Notes: generated by a model from the letters alone, not told the origin. A stretch of 64,000 bases of DNA from Rhodococcus sp. ARC_M6 (GCF_022810305.1 NZ_JALGQH010000004.1:1-64000), one strand, 5' to 3'; positions 49,408 to 61,015 are shown, counted from the stretch's first letter. Numbers and translations are program-made.

Positions 49408-50727
49408 TAGGTCGTCGATCGACTCGCGCCGGATCAACGGACGTGCGATGCCTCCGAGCACCGCGATCACGGGTGGACGACACACGCTGTTGTACGTCGA
49501 CGCCATGCTGTGGTGATAGGCGCCGGTGCAGGGGATACCCAGCAGATCTCCAACGTGCAGGTCCGCGGGAAGTTTTGTACCAACAGCGATTTCGTCACCG
49601 GATTCGCAGTGGCGCCCGGCAACGGTCACCTCACGGACCGGCGCGTTCGAGTGACGATTCACCAGTTCGACGTCGTAAGTGCTCCCGTAGAGGGATACTC
49701 GCGGATTGTCGCTCATGCCGCCGTCGACCGAGACGAAGGTTCTTCCGCCGCTGACGGTCTTGATGTTCTGTACTCGATACAGCGTTACCCCGGCGCGCGC
49801 GGCGATTGCCCGTCCGGGTTCGAGAACGATTTCCGGGCGGGGAAACCTGTTACGGATGCAGGCGTCATCGAGGGATTCCTCGATGACGCAGGCCAGGCGT
49901 GTGAGATCAAGTTGCGAATCTCCGGGCCTGTACGCAATGCCGTGTCCGCCACCGAGATCGAGCTCGGTGAGGATCAGGTTGTGAGCTCGTCGGATGTCGT
50001 TCATCTGCGCGATCATCGTGGCTACAGCAGTGCGGAAATATTCCGGGTCGGTGATTTGTGAACCGAGATGGCAGTGCAATCCGATGAGTTGGAGATTGGC
50101 GGCTCTGTTCACGACCGCAACCGTGCGTTCCAATTCCTCTGAGAATGCTGGGAGTCCGAACTTCTGATCGACAATGCCGGTGGACACGGCTTTGTGTCCG
50201 TGGATGTCGATGCCGGGAGTTACCCGGATCAGCACCTTCTGGGGACCGGTACACACGGATGCAAGCAGTGCAGCTTCGCTGGGTGAGTCGATGACGATCC
50301 GGCCCACGCCGGCCCTGGCTGCCGCTCGGAGTTCGGCGACCGTTTTGGCATTGCCGTGCAGGATAATTCGGGATGGGTCGACCCCGCCGGCGAGGGCGAT
50401 GGATAACTCACCAGCCGAACAGACGTCGACTCCGAGTCCTTCCTCGGACACCCACTTGGCCATGGCCCGGATCATCAGGGCCTTGCCGGCATACACGATC
50501 TCGGAATCGGGGAAGATTTCGCGGTATGTACGGCAACGGTGGCGCACGTCGGACTCGTCGACAACATAGGTCGGAGTGCCGTATTGGTCGGCGATGTCTT
50601 CGAGGGCTACGTCGCCGATACAGACGCGGCCACGCTGATCGTGACGAGTACTGATGGGCCACAACGCAGGATCCATGCGAGGCGTCATGGCGCCGCGTAA
50701 GGACGGGAAGATTTCGAGTAGCGTCAC
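49384..50727 (-). CDS. lysA: Diaminopimelate decarboxylase (LysA family)
   Basis: This fold-III PLP enzyme of 447 aa resembles the decarboxylase that turns meso-diaminopimelate into lysine. The PLP Lys is in YAGKALMIRAMAKW, the phosphate-binding block is GGGHGIAY, and EPGRAIAARAG, SVDGGMSDNPR and the active-site Cys in CESGD are present. GTG 50727 has AGGAG 6 bp upstream. The context (next to a HerA-like gene and a secreted protein) is not the usual argS-lysA-thrA setting, so this is probably a paralogue; the symbol is by family only. Confidence 0.85.
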   Translation of the reverse strand: MTLLEIFPSLRGAMTPRMDPALWPISTRHDQRGRVCIGDVALEDIADQYGTPTYVVDESDVRHRCRTYREIFPDSEIVYAGKALMIRAMAKWVSEEGLGVDVCSAGELSIALAGGVDPSRIILHGNAKTVAELRAAARAGVGRIVIDSPSEAALLASVCTGPQKVLIRVTPGIDIHGHKAVSTGIVDQKFGLPAFSEELERTVAVVNRAANLQLIGLHCHLGSQITDPEYFRTAVATMIAQMNDIRRAHNLILTELDLGGGHGIAYRPGDSQLDLTRLACVIEESLDDACIRNRFPRPEIVLEPGRAIAARAGVTLYRVQNIKTVSGGRTFVSVDGGMSDNPRVSLYGSTYDVELVNRHSNAPVREVTVAGRHCESGDEIAVGTKLPADLHVGDLLGIPCTGAYHHSMASTYNSVCRPPVIAVLGGIARPLIRRESIDDLLAREVGM

Positions 50728-50862
50728 GTCGATCTCCTGAAGGTGACCCGCTGTGTCGCGGGGCTACTTCAGATCTACTCTCGATCGAGGCGGTCGAGAC
50801 CGGTCTTGACGGTTACTTGACGTGCTACCGAGATAGGTTGACGCACCCCTGATGCTGCGCGC

Positions 50863-51420
50863 TCAGTTGGACCGCCGCCGTTTCCAATAGAGTCCGCCGA
50901 GGGCGAAGAGAGCAAGGGCCGCGACGGCGCCGATGACAGTTTGTGTGTCGACGCGTAGACCAAGCGCGGTGGGTCCGCCGGGCTCCGGAGCGTACCCGGC
51001 ACCGTAGACGGATTCGACGGCGGCCGGGACGTCGAAATCGCTGCTGGTGCGCGGGCCGCAACTGTATCCCTCGAATTCGGCATCGACGTCGTACGGCTTC
51101 GAGAGGAACATCAGTTGCTCAGTGCCGAGTATGTAGCTTGTGCCGCAACCATTTCCGTTTGCGAGCGTCCCGACCGACGTGACAGACGTGACTTTGCCCT
51201 TGTAGACGCGGGAGACATCGAATTGGTAGGTGTCCTCGAAACCGTCGGAGGACTTCTCCGTCGGAGTCCCGAGGAAGATGGTGCTGGAAACACTGACTGC
51301 TTCTTCAGGCGATGCAAAAGCCATGCACGAGCACGCATTTGCTGTCGTGGGTAGCAGTAAGGGCAATCCTCCGGTCAAGAGAAGGATTGCCCCTGCTGCC
51401 ATCATGTGCCGCGTAGCCAT
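50863..51420 (-). CDS. Secreted TIMP/NTR-like protein with C-terminal membrane anchor
   Basis: This 185-aa protein has a signal peptide predicted to be cut at ANA, leaving a mature N-terminus starting Cys-Ser-Cys (TTANACSCMAF). It then reads SPEEAVSVSSTIFLGTPTEK and has two more Cys pairs (NGNGCGTSY and GYSCGPR). This Cys-x-Cys start with an OB-like domain recalls the netrin/TIMP-like module. The C-terminus has one membrane helix and then KRRRSN, an anchor-like end. The family link is by pattern only. The function is unknown. Confidence 0.75.
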   Translation of the reverse strand: MATRHMMAAGAILLLTGGLPLLLPTTANACSCMAFASPEEAVSVSSTIFLGTPTEKSSDGFEDTYQFDVSRVYKGKVTSVTSVGTLANGNGCGTSYILGTEQLMFLSKPYDVDAEFEGYSCGPRTSSDFDVPAAVESVYGAGYAPEPGGPTALGLRVDTQTVIGAVAALALFALGGLYWKRRRSN

Positions 51421-51469
51421 TAACCGACTATACGGTCCGTATTGGCCTGAATTGAGAAGTTTGGGTAAA

Positions 51470-52273
51470 TCAGCCGCCAAGCTTCTTGTAGAAGGTGCCC
51501 ACGATGGGCGCAACTACCGCGCGGGGCGTGTAGCCGCCGGCGACGGACATCGCCTTGCTCAAGATGCCGGGTACGACGCGCATCTTGTTCTCGGCCAGGC
51601 CGTCGAGCGACACCTTGGCGGTGTACTCACTCGAGATCCAGAAGAAGTCCGGTACGAGCTTGTCGACGATGGAGGCTTCGGCCGGGTCCGGAATCTCGGT
51701 ACGCACGGGGCCGGGGGCAAGGAGCGTGACGTTGACGCCGGTGCCATTGAGTTCGCCGCGCAGGGACTCCGAGAAGGTGTTCACAAACGCCTTGGTGGCG
51801 GCGTAGGTCGCGTTGTTGGGGATCGGCATGTTGCCGGCAGCGGATCCGACCATCAGGATGCCGCCGGACTTGCGCTCGAGCATGCCGGGCAGCACGGCCA
51901 GGGTGAGGTCGTGAACTGCGACGGCATTGAGTTCGACCTGGGCGCGCTCGTAGGTCGGATCGAGTTCTGCGACCGGCCCGAAGGTGGCGATACCAGCGTT
52001 GTTGCACAGGATGCTGATCTCGCGCTTACCGAGCTCTTCGACCAGTACGGCGCGGGCCGCGCTGTCCGAGAGGTCGCAGGCGCGGACCTCGACGTCGACG
52101 CCGTGCTTGGTACGAAGCGTCTCGGCGAGACCCTCTAGGACGTCGCCGCGGCGGGCGACGAGGATCAGGGAGTGTCCGCGGGATGCCAGATCAGTGGCCA
52201 GTGCCTCTCCGATGCCGGAGGAGGCGCCGGTCACGACGGCGCGGGCTGTGGTGGTGGGTGTCGGCAGGCTCAC
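51470..52273 (-). CDS. cmrA: Short-chain dehydrogenase, CmrA-type mycolate reductase
   Basis: This 267-aa SDR has the NADP-binding TGASSGIGEALA, NNAGIATFG, a catalytic Ser in MVGSAAGNMP and Tyr-x-x-x-Lys in YAATKAFV. By position (next to HerA-like Rv2510c) and sequence it matches Rv2509, shown in the mycolate field as CmrA, which reduces the beta-keto group in the last step of mycolic acid synthesis. The GTG start is used. Substrate assignment follows homology and synteny. Confidence 0.86.
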   Translation of the reverse strand: MSLPTPTTTARAVVTGASSGIGEALATDLASRGHSLILVARRGDVLEGLAETLRTKHGVDVEVRACDLSDSAARAVLVEELGKREISILCNNAGIATFGPVAELDPTYERAQVELNAVAVHDLTLAVLPGMLERKSGGILMVGSAAGNMPIPNNATYAATKAFVNTFSESLRGELNGTGVNVTLLAPGPVRTEIPDPAEASIVDKLVPDFFWISSEYTAKVSLDGLAENKMRVVPGILSKAMSVAGGYTPRAVVAPIVGTFYKKLGG

Positions 52274-52292
52274 GATCAGTCAGCGTAGTCGG

Positions 52293-54886
<2,594 letters not shown>

Positions 54887-54898
54887 GCACAAAAGTAT

Positions 54899-54929
54899 GT
54901 ATGCAACGAGGTGCGTATGCAACTAGGTG
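54899..54929. promoter_or_regulatory. Direct repeats in the PadR promoter region
   Basis: GTATGCAACGAGGTG (54899-54913) and GTATGCAACTAGGTG (54915-54929) differ at one base and lie 16 bp apart, 13 bp upstream of the PadR start. They are candidate operator half-sites. Confidence 0.6.
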
Positions 54930-54980
54930 AGTAGAAACTTTGGCCTGTGCGGTGGCTCACGCTCGCATAGGCTCGCGTCC

Positions 54981-56348
54981 ATGAGCGCAGAACCGGCTGT
55001 GGGACCCGCCGATCAGTTGCCCGCCGGAATTGGCGGCGCGGCAAAACGGAGTCAGGTGTTCGCGTGGGGTCTGTGGGACTGGGGGTCGGCGGCCTTCAAT
55101 GCGGTCATCCTGACGTTTGTCTTCTCGGTGTACCTGACGGATGCGGTCGGCGACGATCTGCCCGGTTCGATCTCGGCCAGTTCTTGGCTCGGCTGGTCGC
55201 TCGGTATCGCCGGTTTCTTCATCGCCGTCCTGGCGCCGATCTCGGGCCAGCGGTTCGACGCCACCGGACGCCGAAAGCTTTCGCTGGCAGTTCTCACCGG
55301 GCTGACGGTTCTGTCGATGGCCGGGCTGTACTTCGTGCAGGACTCGTATCACTACCTGTGGCTGGGGTTGGTGTTGTTAGCCGTTGGTTCGGTCATCTTC
55401 GAGCTGGCCGGAGTTCCGTACAACGCGATGATGCGTCAGGTGTCCACCCCCGAAAATATCGGCCGGGTATCCGGATTCGGTTGGGCTATGGGTTATTTCG
55501 GTGGCATCGTGCTGCTGCTCCTGTGCTACTTCGGATTCATAGTCGGCGACGGTGACACTCGCGGGTTCCTGGGTTTGACGACGGACGGCGGACTCAACAT
55601 CCGCATGGTGGCGCTGCTTGCGGCAGTGTGGTTTGCAGTCTTCGCCATTCCCGTTTTCCTCAAAGTTCCCGAACTTCCCACTCCGGATGCGGACCCCGGC
55701 GCTGCCAAAGCGGGATTCCTCGACTCCTACCGAGTGCTGTGGCGGGACTTGCGGGAACTGTGGACGGTCGACCGCCGCACCATCTACTTCCTGATTGCGA
55801 GTGCACTGTTCCGCGACGGGTTGGCCGGCGTATTCACTTTCGGCGCTGTTCTGGCAGTGAACGTCTACGGGATTGCGGCAGCGGATGTCCTGCTGTTCGG
55901 CGTGGCCGCCAACGTGATCGCGGCAGTGGGCGCCTTGGTTGCCGGCCGGTTCGACGACAGGATCGGCCCCAAGACAGTGATCACGGTGTCGCTGGCATCG
56001 ATGATCGTGGTCGGATCGGTTCTGATCGCGGTATCGGGACCGTTGATGTTTTGGATCTTCGGTCTCGCGCTGTGTCTCTTTGTCGGACCGGCACAATCGT
56101 CGTCCCGCACGTTCCTGGCACGCATCACGCCGCCGGGACGCGAAGGTCAACTGTTCGGTCTCTATGCGACGACGGGGCGTGCGGTGTCCTTCCTGGCGCC
56201 GACGCTGTTCGGATTTTTCGCCTGGGCCTTTGGTGCAGATCGAGCCGGAATTATCGGATTGGTGCTGGTGCTGGCGCTCGGGTTGGCGGCGCTGACGGCG
56301 GTGAAGTCGCCCGACCAGGATTCGATTCCGGACGTGTCGAACAGTTGA
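54981..56348 (+). CDS. MFS transporter (UMF1/Atg22-like)
   Basis: This 455-aa protein has about twelve membrane helices. The WGLWDWGSAAFNAVI opening and FDATGRRK loop are typical of the UMF1 family, related to yeast vacuolar Atg22. ATG 54981 is chosen; the frame is open to 54927. It is divergent from the PadR gene. The substrate is unknown. Confidence 0.88.
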   Translation: MSAEPAVGPADQLPAGIGGAAKRSQVFAWGLWDWGSAAFNAVILTFVFSVYLTDAVGDDLPGSISASSWLGWSLGIAGFFIAVLAPISGQRFDATGRRKLSLAVLTGLTVLSMAGLYFVQDSYHYLWLGLVLLAVGSVIFELAGVPYNAMMRQVSTPENIGRVSGFGWAMGYFGGIVLLLLCYFGFIVGDGDTRGFLGLTTDGGLNIRMVALLAAVWFAVFAIPVFLKVPELPTPDADPGAAKAGFLDSYRVLWRDLRELWTVDRRTIYFLIASALFRDGLAGVFTFGAVLAVNVYGIAAADVLLFGVAANVIAAVGALVAGRFDDRIGPKTVITVSLASMIVVGSVLIAVSGPLMFWIFGLALCLFVGPAQSSSRTFLARITPPGREGQLFGLYATTGRAVSFLAPTLFGFFAWAFGADRAGIIGLVLVLALGLAALTAVKSPDQDSIPDVSNS

Positions 56349-56415
56349 ATGTCCGCACTTTCGCCGGGTTCGACTGCTTTAGTAGTTGTTGCCGGGCAAA
56401 CTAGGGGAGTGGCGA

Positions 56416-58437
56416 ATGTCTGTACGTGGCCTCATCACAGTTGCGCTGGGGACTGTGATGGCAGTAAGTCTTGTTGCTCCGAGTGCCTCAGCTCTGCCGC
56501 CGGACGGAGGGCCTCTCGGCGCCGAGTGGACAGCCAATGTGGATGGTCCCCAACAGTATCCGGGCGTCAACGTTCAGTGGGATGTTCCGATCACCATGAG
56601 CGACGGAGTGGTGCTGAAGGCTAATGTCTACCGGCCCGCGGATGCTTCCGGCGCAGCCGTCGACACTCAGACGCCCACCATTCTCAACCTGACGCCGTAC
56701 ACCAAGATGGTTTCGGCGTTGGCAAACGCAGCGTTTTCTCTCCCGGAACTCGAAGATCCGCTGATGAAGTTCGTGGCTGAGCTGAACCTGTCCGGTACGC
56801 CGGTTAGCGGACTGCAAGATTTGGCCGAAGTAGTCACGGGCGGTGGCCTGCGCACCTTCACTGTTGATCAGAGTCTGATCCGGAGCGGTTACACCCAGGT
56901 GGTTGTCGACGTTCGCGGAACCGGATTCTCTCAAGGTAAGTGGCAGGTTCTGCAGCAGCGTGAGCAGCAGGACACTGTGGAGGTCATCGACTGGGCGAGC
57001 GGCCAGAGTTGGTCCGACGGAGACGTCGGCATGACGGGTGTGTCGTACTCCGCGATCAATCAAGTCCAGGCGGCAAGTAAGCAACCGGCCGCGCTCAAGG
57101 CAATTTTCCCGATGGAACCAGGCGGAGACGTTCTTCGTGACGTCGTCGCTCCCGGGGGCGGTATCGGAATCGGATTCATGCCCGTGTGGCTCGCGGCCGT
57201 GAACGGAACCAAATGGCTGCCGAATGTGCAGTCGATGCTCGACGGGACGTTTGACTGGACCTGGCTCGCGGACCGGCAGGCCGATCCGATGACGTTTGTA
57301 GGATTGCTCCTCAATGCGCTGACCGTCCCCAGTATTGCGGACATCACCCCGGACCTGAAAGACCTTCTGGAGAGCAATAGTTCATTGCGGAAAGACTTGA
57401 TCTCGCATCCGGAGAACATCAACGTGCCGACGATGGTCTACGGCGGCTGGCATGACATCTTCACCAACAGTGAGCCTAAGATCTACAACGCAATTCCGTT
57501 GCCACCCGGTCGGAAGCAGCTGATCATGGGCGATTCCTACCACTTGAATTTCGGATCCGGGTTCGGCGGCGAGGACGCTCCGCCTCGTCTGGATGTGTTG
57601 CAGCGGGCCTGGTTCGATCACTGGCTCAAGGGAATCGACAACGGCATCAACACCTTCGGTCCGGTAACCCTCTACCAGCAGGGCGGCGGATGGACCAGTA
57701 CAGATCAGTTCCCGCGCGCCGGAATGAGTTACCAGCGTGTGTATCTCGGCGCGCAATCGAGCGGAACGAGTCCGGGGAGTGCTCACGACGGCAGTCTCAC
57801 CGCGCAGGCACCCGGGGCCTTCGCAACGTTGACGGTCGCCCCAGGTTTGGCGACGGTATGTTCGCGCGATTCAGCGCAGGAAACGATGGGCATCGTGGCG
57901 ATTCTGGACATGTGCGCCAAGGATGCCCGTTTCAGTGAACGCGACGCGCTCAGCTTTACCAGTGTGCCCGTCGATGAACCCACCGAGATCTCCGGCGCAG
58001 TGAACGTGCATCTCAATACCTCGTTGGACACCACCGACGGATATTGGACGGCGACGCTCAACGACGTGGCGCCCGACGGAACTTCGCGCGTGATCACCAG
58101 CGGTCAGCTCACGTCGTCGCTACGCGCCGTGGATGATTCGAAGAGTGTGAAATCGGTCAACGGAGACTACACCGATCCGTACTATGTCCTCGATCTGGAT
58201 TCCCGTCAACCGATCGTCCCCGGTCGGCCCACAACTCTCGACGTGGGCCTGGCCGCGACGGACGCGATACTGCAATCAGGTCACCGGGTGCGAATTGACG
58301 TGTACGCGAGCAACTTCCCCAAGGGGATGCTGCTGCGTCCACTTCTCAACGAGAGCCAACTGGTACCCCAGCACCTCGTGCTCGACCCCACTGCGCCGAG
58401 CTTCGTGAATATCCCGGTCAGCCGACCGATTCGATGA
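56416..58437 (+). CDS. Secreted CocE/NonD family hydrolase
   Basis: This 673-aa protein has a signal peptide (cut near ASALPPDG), an alpha/beta-hydrolase domain and a C-terminal jelly-roll (about 480-670). The nucleophile elbow is GVSYSAINQ; cocaine-esterase family members usually have GxSYxG, so one glycine is Ala here. The acid is in GGWHDIFTNS and the His in GDSYHLNFGSG. AGGGGAG precedes ATG 56416. Substrates of this family include esters and X-Pro peptides; none can be assigned. Confidence 0.85.
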   Translation: MSVRGLITVALGTVMAVSLVAPSASALPPDGGPLGAEWTANVDGPQQYPGVNVQWDVPITMSDGVVLKANVYRPADASGAAVDTQTPTILNLTPYTKMVSALANAAFSLPELEDPLMKFVAELNLSGTPVSGLQDLAEVVTGGGLRTFTVDQSLIRSGYTQVVVDVRGTGFSQGKWQVLQQREQQDTVEVIDWASGQSWSDGDVGMTGVSYSAINQVQAASKQPAALKAIFPMEPGGDVLRDVVAPGGGIGIGFMPVWLAAVNGTKWLPNVQSMLDGTFDWTWLADRQADPMTFVGLLLNALTVPSIADITPDLKDLLESNSSLRKDLISHPENINVPTMVYGGWHDIFTNSEPKIYNAIPLPPGRKQLIMGDSYHLNFGSGFGGEDAPPRLDVLQRAWFDHWLKGIDNGINTFGPVTLYQQGGGWTSTDQFPRAGMSYQRVYLGAQSSGTSPGSAHDGSLTAQAPGAFATLTVAPGLATVCSRDSAQETMGIVAILDMCAKDARFSERDALSFTSVPVDEPTEISGAVNVHLNTSLDTTDGYWTATLNDVAPDGTSRVITSGQLTSSLRAVDDSKSVKSVNGDYTDPYYVLDLDSRQPIVPGRPTTLDVGLAATDAILQSGHRVRIDVYASNFPKGMLLRPLLNESQLVPQHLVLDPTAPSFVNIPVSRPIR

Positions 58438-58440
58438 TTG

Positions 58441-59262
58441 TCAGTCCTTGAAGTAGACGAGTTGGTGGGTGGTGGCGAGCAATTCGCCGTCACTGCCCCA
58501 CAATTCGCCGCTCTGATCGAAGTAGCCCTTGCCGAAACGCTGGGTGCGCGCCGTTCCGAGAACTGCGCGATCAGCTTGCTGGGCCAAGGCGGCGGCGTCA
58601 GCGTGGAAGTAAATGGTCAGCGATACCGTTCCGGCGGGTGCCATCTTGCCGCGGCGCAGAAACACTCGTGGAAAGAATACGTCGCACATCGAGGTCAGAG
58701 ACGTGAAGTCCAGCGGCCGAGACACGGCGTCGCGTAGCCACAGCGTTGATACCGAATCTGGATGTTCCACGGCTTCCAGATCGGGGATTGCGCCTTCGAC
58801 AAAGCGCATCTCGTAGTTCTGGGCCCAGGCGATGAATTCGGGGAAGGGTTGCACAGCAACATCTTCTGCTGCCGGAACGGGCGGCATGGCGATTTCTGTG
58901 GATTCCCACGTCTCGCGGCGGGTTCCGAATACAGCGGTGGCGGTGGTCGCCACGGTGCCGTCCTGGGAGAGTTCGATGGACCAGTGCTGAGTCGACCGGT
59001 TGGTGCGTACCGGCCGGGCAGTGATCTCGAAGGGGCCCTCCGCGATCGGGCCGGCGAAGTTGACGGTCAAGGACAGCGGTTGGCCCAAGCATTCGGGGTG
59101 ACGCTGCACAGACTCGACCAGTGTGGCGGCGGTAATGCCGCCGAACGGTCCCACCATGTTGTTGTACGCCGGGCTGGTCTGCCCGGTGGACAACCCGGGG
59201 GTCAGCGATTCCAGTTCGACTGCAGCGTCGAAGGGATGCAGAGATGTAGCAGTCTCGGTCAC
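58441..59262 (-). CDS. Acyl-CoA thioesterase, double hot-dog
   Basis: This 273-aa protein has two hot-dog domains (about 15-120 and 140-270) as in TesB-like and TE-II thioesterases. Key segments are NNMVGPFGGITAATL and the C-terminal GSDGELLATTHQLVYF. It should hydrolyse acyl-CoA to free acid in the cytoplasm. The GTG start has AGGAG 6 bp upstream. A TATGTA-N8-TACATA operator lies 32 bp before the start. Confidence 0.85.
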   Translation of the reverse strand: MTETATSLHPFDAAVELESLTPGLSTGQTSPAYNNMVGPFGGITAATLVESVQRHPECLGQPLSLTVNFAGPIAEGPFEITARPVRTNRSTQHWSIELSQDGTVATTATAVFGTRRETWESTEIAMPPVPAAEDVAVQPFPEFIAWAQNYEMRFVEGAIPDLEAVEHPDSVSTLWLRDAVSRPLDFTSLTSMCDVFFPRVFLRRGKMAPAGTVSLTIYFHADAAALAQQADRAVLGTARTQRFGKGYFDQSGELWGSDGELLATTHQLVYFKD

Positions 59263-59293
59263 GACAAACTCCTGAGGATGGAATCAACACGGT

Positions 59294-59317
59294 TCTATGT
59301 ATGACAACTTACATAGA
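59294..59317. promoter_or_regulatory. Inverted repeat upstream of the thioesterase gene
   Basis: TCTATGTA (59294-59301) and TACATAGA (59310-59317) are perfect inverted arms with an 8-bp spacer. It lies between the thioesterase start and the end of the epoxide-hydrolase-like gene. A TetR or PadR type operator is plausible. Confidence 0.65.
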
Positions 59318-59336
59318 GTTCGAGGTGGGGCCTAGT

Positions 59337-60176
59337 TCAGGATCCGGCTCGCCGAATAATCGCGTCCGCCAATTCCTCGGAGCGTTCCTCCGGAATCCAA
59401 TGGCTACCACCTTCGAGCACGACAAATTCGTAGGGGGCGTCCACGAACTCACCGCAACGTTCGGCGCCGGCGCGGCCCAAGGCCGAGTCGTCCGTGCTCC
59501 ACACGTAGGTGGTCGGCACCGTGGTGGGTTTGATGTCTCCGAAATCGCGGGTCATTGCGCGGTACCAGTTCAATGCACCGGTCAGCGCACCGTCGTCGCT
59601 CAAGACATCGATGTGAGCGTTCGCGAACTCGGGATCGATCTGACCGTCGAACATTGCGCGCAGCCGTCGGAAGTTGTCCTCCGACAACACCTCTTCGGCC
59701 TTGCCTTCTTGACGTAGTAATCCGATGTACGACGAGCGCTGCTTCTGATCGGCGTCCTCGCGCAGCGCCCAACCGAAAGCTGTGGGGTGAGGAACGGACA
59801 CGGCAGTGAGGCTGCGGATCCGGCCGGGGTGCCGGCCGGCCACCTGCCAGGCGACGGCAGAACCCCAATCGTGACCCACCAGATGGGCGTCGGGAATGCC
59901 CAGGGCGTCGAGAAGTCCGACGACGTCCGCTACCAAGTGTTCGATCCGGTAAGCATCTACGCCCTCGGGTCGGGCGCCGGACGAGTAGCCGCGCTGATTC
60001 GGGGCGATCACACGATATCCGGCGGCCGTCAGTAACGGCGTGACCTTTCCCCACGATGCGGCACTCTCGGGGAAGCCATGCAGTGCTACCAGCGGAATTC
60101 CGTCGTCCGGACCGGAAATCAGGACGTCGAAAGTGAGGTCGCCGACGGGAATCTGGAACGTAGTGGTGGAGGACAT
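59337..60176 (-). CDS. Alpha/beta-hydrolase, epoxide hydrolase-like
   Basis: This 279-aa protein has the oxyanion motif LHGFPES, nucleophile Asp in VGHDWGSAVAW, an acid in STDDSALG and His in GGSHWIPEE. An Asp nucleophile with HGFPES is typical of epoxide hydrolases and haloalkane dehalogenases. ATG 60176 is used; ATG 60212 overlaps the TetR stop in TGATG and would couple the two genes. It follows the TetR gene on the same strand. Confidence 0.85.
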   Translation of the reverse strand: MSSTTTFQIPVGDLTFDVLISGPDDGIPLVALHGFPESAASWGKVTPLLTAAGYRVIAPNQRGYSSGARPEGVDAYRIEHLVADVVGLLDALGIPDAHLVGHDWGSAVAWQVAGRHPGRIRSLTAVSVPHPTAFGWALREDADQKQRSSYIGLLRQEGKAEEVLSEDNFRRLRAMFDGQIDPEFANAHIDVLSDDGALTGALNWYRAMTRDFGDIKPTTVPTTYVWSTDDSALGRAGAERCGEFVDAPYEFVVLEGGSHWIPEERSEELADAIIRRAGS

Positions 60177-60211
60177 GCTGCCCACGGTACGGCGAAAGTC
60201 TGCACCTGACA

Positions 60212-60868
60212 TCAACTTCGAGATGGATTCCAGGTAGCCATTCCGAGCATGATCAAGCGCAGCTGCTTTTCGGCGCGGCCGATCACCGCGTCCTCGCTGC
60301 GGTGTCCTAGCGAACCGGCATCCAGGAGTTCGACGACGGTGGTGAACATCGCCCCGACGATCAAATCGGCTGCCATCTCGAGGTCGGGATCCTGCCAACC
60401 TTCCAGGCCGACGATACGAGAGAGGTCGACGGTCAGTTCGCTGACGAACAATCGCATCTCGGTGTTGATGGCGCGTCGTACTTCGCTGACACCTCCGTAC
60501 CGTTCGCGGCAGAGGAATCGGAATTGTCGTTCGTGGGTATGCACCTGGCGTACAAGGATATCGAGTGACGCTGCCGCGTCCTTTGTGTTGTGGTTGCGTC
60601 TCGCGTCGCGCAGCATCTGGCGGAGCATCCGCATGCTTTCTTCGACCAGCGCAACGCCGAGGTCCTCCATCGACGCAAAATGGCGATAGAACGCGGTGGG
60701 GACGATTCCCGCTTCGCGAGCCACCTCGCGCAAGCTGATTCCTGAGAAGCCACGATCGGTGAGGAGGTCCATCGCTGTATCGAGGAGAGCTTGGCGGGTG
60801 CGTTCCTTCTTTGCGGCCCTGGTTTCAGGCGCATCGTTCGGCGATGGTGCCGGTCCGGCCTTGGTCAC
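60212..60868 (-). CDS. TetR family regulator, FabR/DesT-like
   Basis: This 218-aa regulator has the sequence RTRQALLDTAMDLLTDRGFSG then SLREVAREAGIVPTAFYRHFASMEDLGVALVEE (quoted in parts; HTH about residues 40-60), which resembles FabR and DesT, repressors of unsaturated fatty acid genes. It is divergent from a ferredoxin-reductase/desaturase operon, as in Pseudomonas DesT-DesCB. A TAGACT -10 box ends 7 bp before GTG 60868, suggesting a leaderless start; ATG 60892 is an alternative. Confidence 0.85.
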   Translation of the reverse strand: MTKAGPAPSPNDAPETRAAKKERTRQALLDTAMDLLTDRGFSGISLREVAREAGIVPTAFYRHFASMEDLGVALVEESMRMLRQMLRDARRNHNTKDAAASLDILVRQVHTHERQFRFLCRERYGGVSEVRRAINTEMRLFVSELTVDLSRIVGLEGWQDPDLEMAADLIVGAMFTTVVELLDAGSLGHRSEDAVIGRAEKQLRLIMLGMATWNPSRS

Positions 60869-60966
60869 GATGTCGAGTCTAGGTACCGGCATCCGACATC
60901 CCCTCAGTGGTTCGAGTAACGCGGGTCACATTGTTGTTGACATGTTCCTGTGTCTACCTGTCACAC

Positions 60967-60991
60967 TATAGTCAGTGAACAATCGTGCACT
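60967..60991 (+). promoter_or_regulatory. Promoter -10 and FabR/DesT-like operator for the desaturase operon
   Basis: A -10-like TATAGT (60967-60972) is followed by AGTGAACAATCGTGCACT (60974-60991), a near-perfect palindrome (13 of 14 arm bases fit AGTGAAC-N4-GTTCACT). That is the type of site I recall for FabR and DesT. A protein bound there would cover the transcription start. It lies 25 bp before the ATG of the reductase gene. Confidence 0.65.
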
Positions 60992-61015
60992 GAAATCTTC
61001 TACTCGAGGAGTGTC

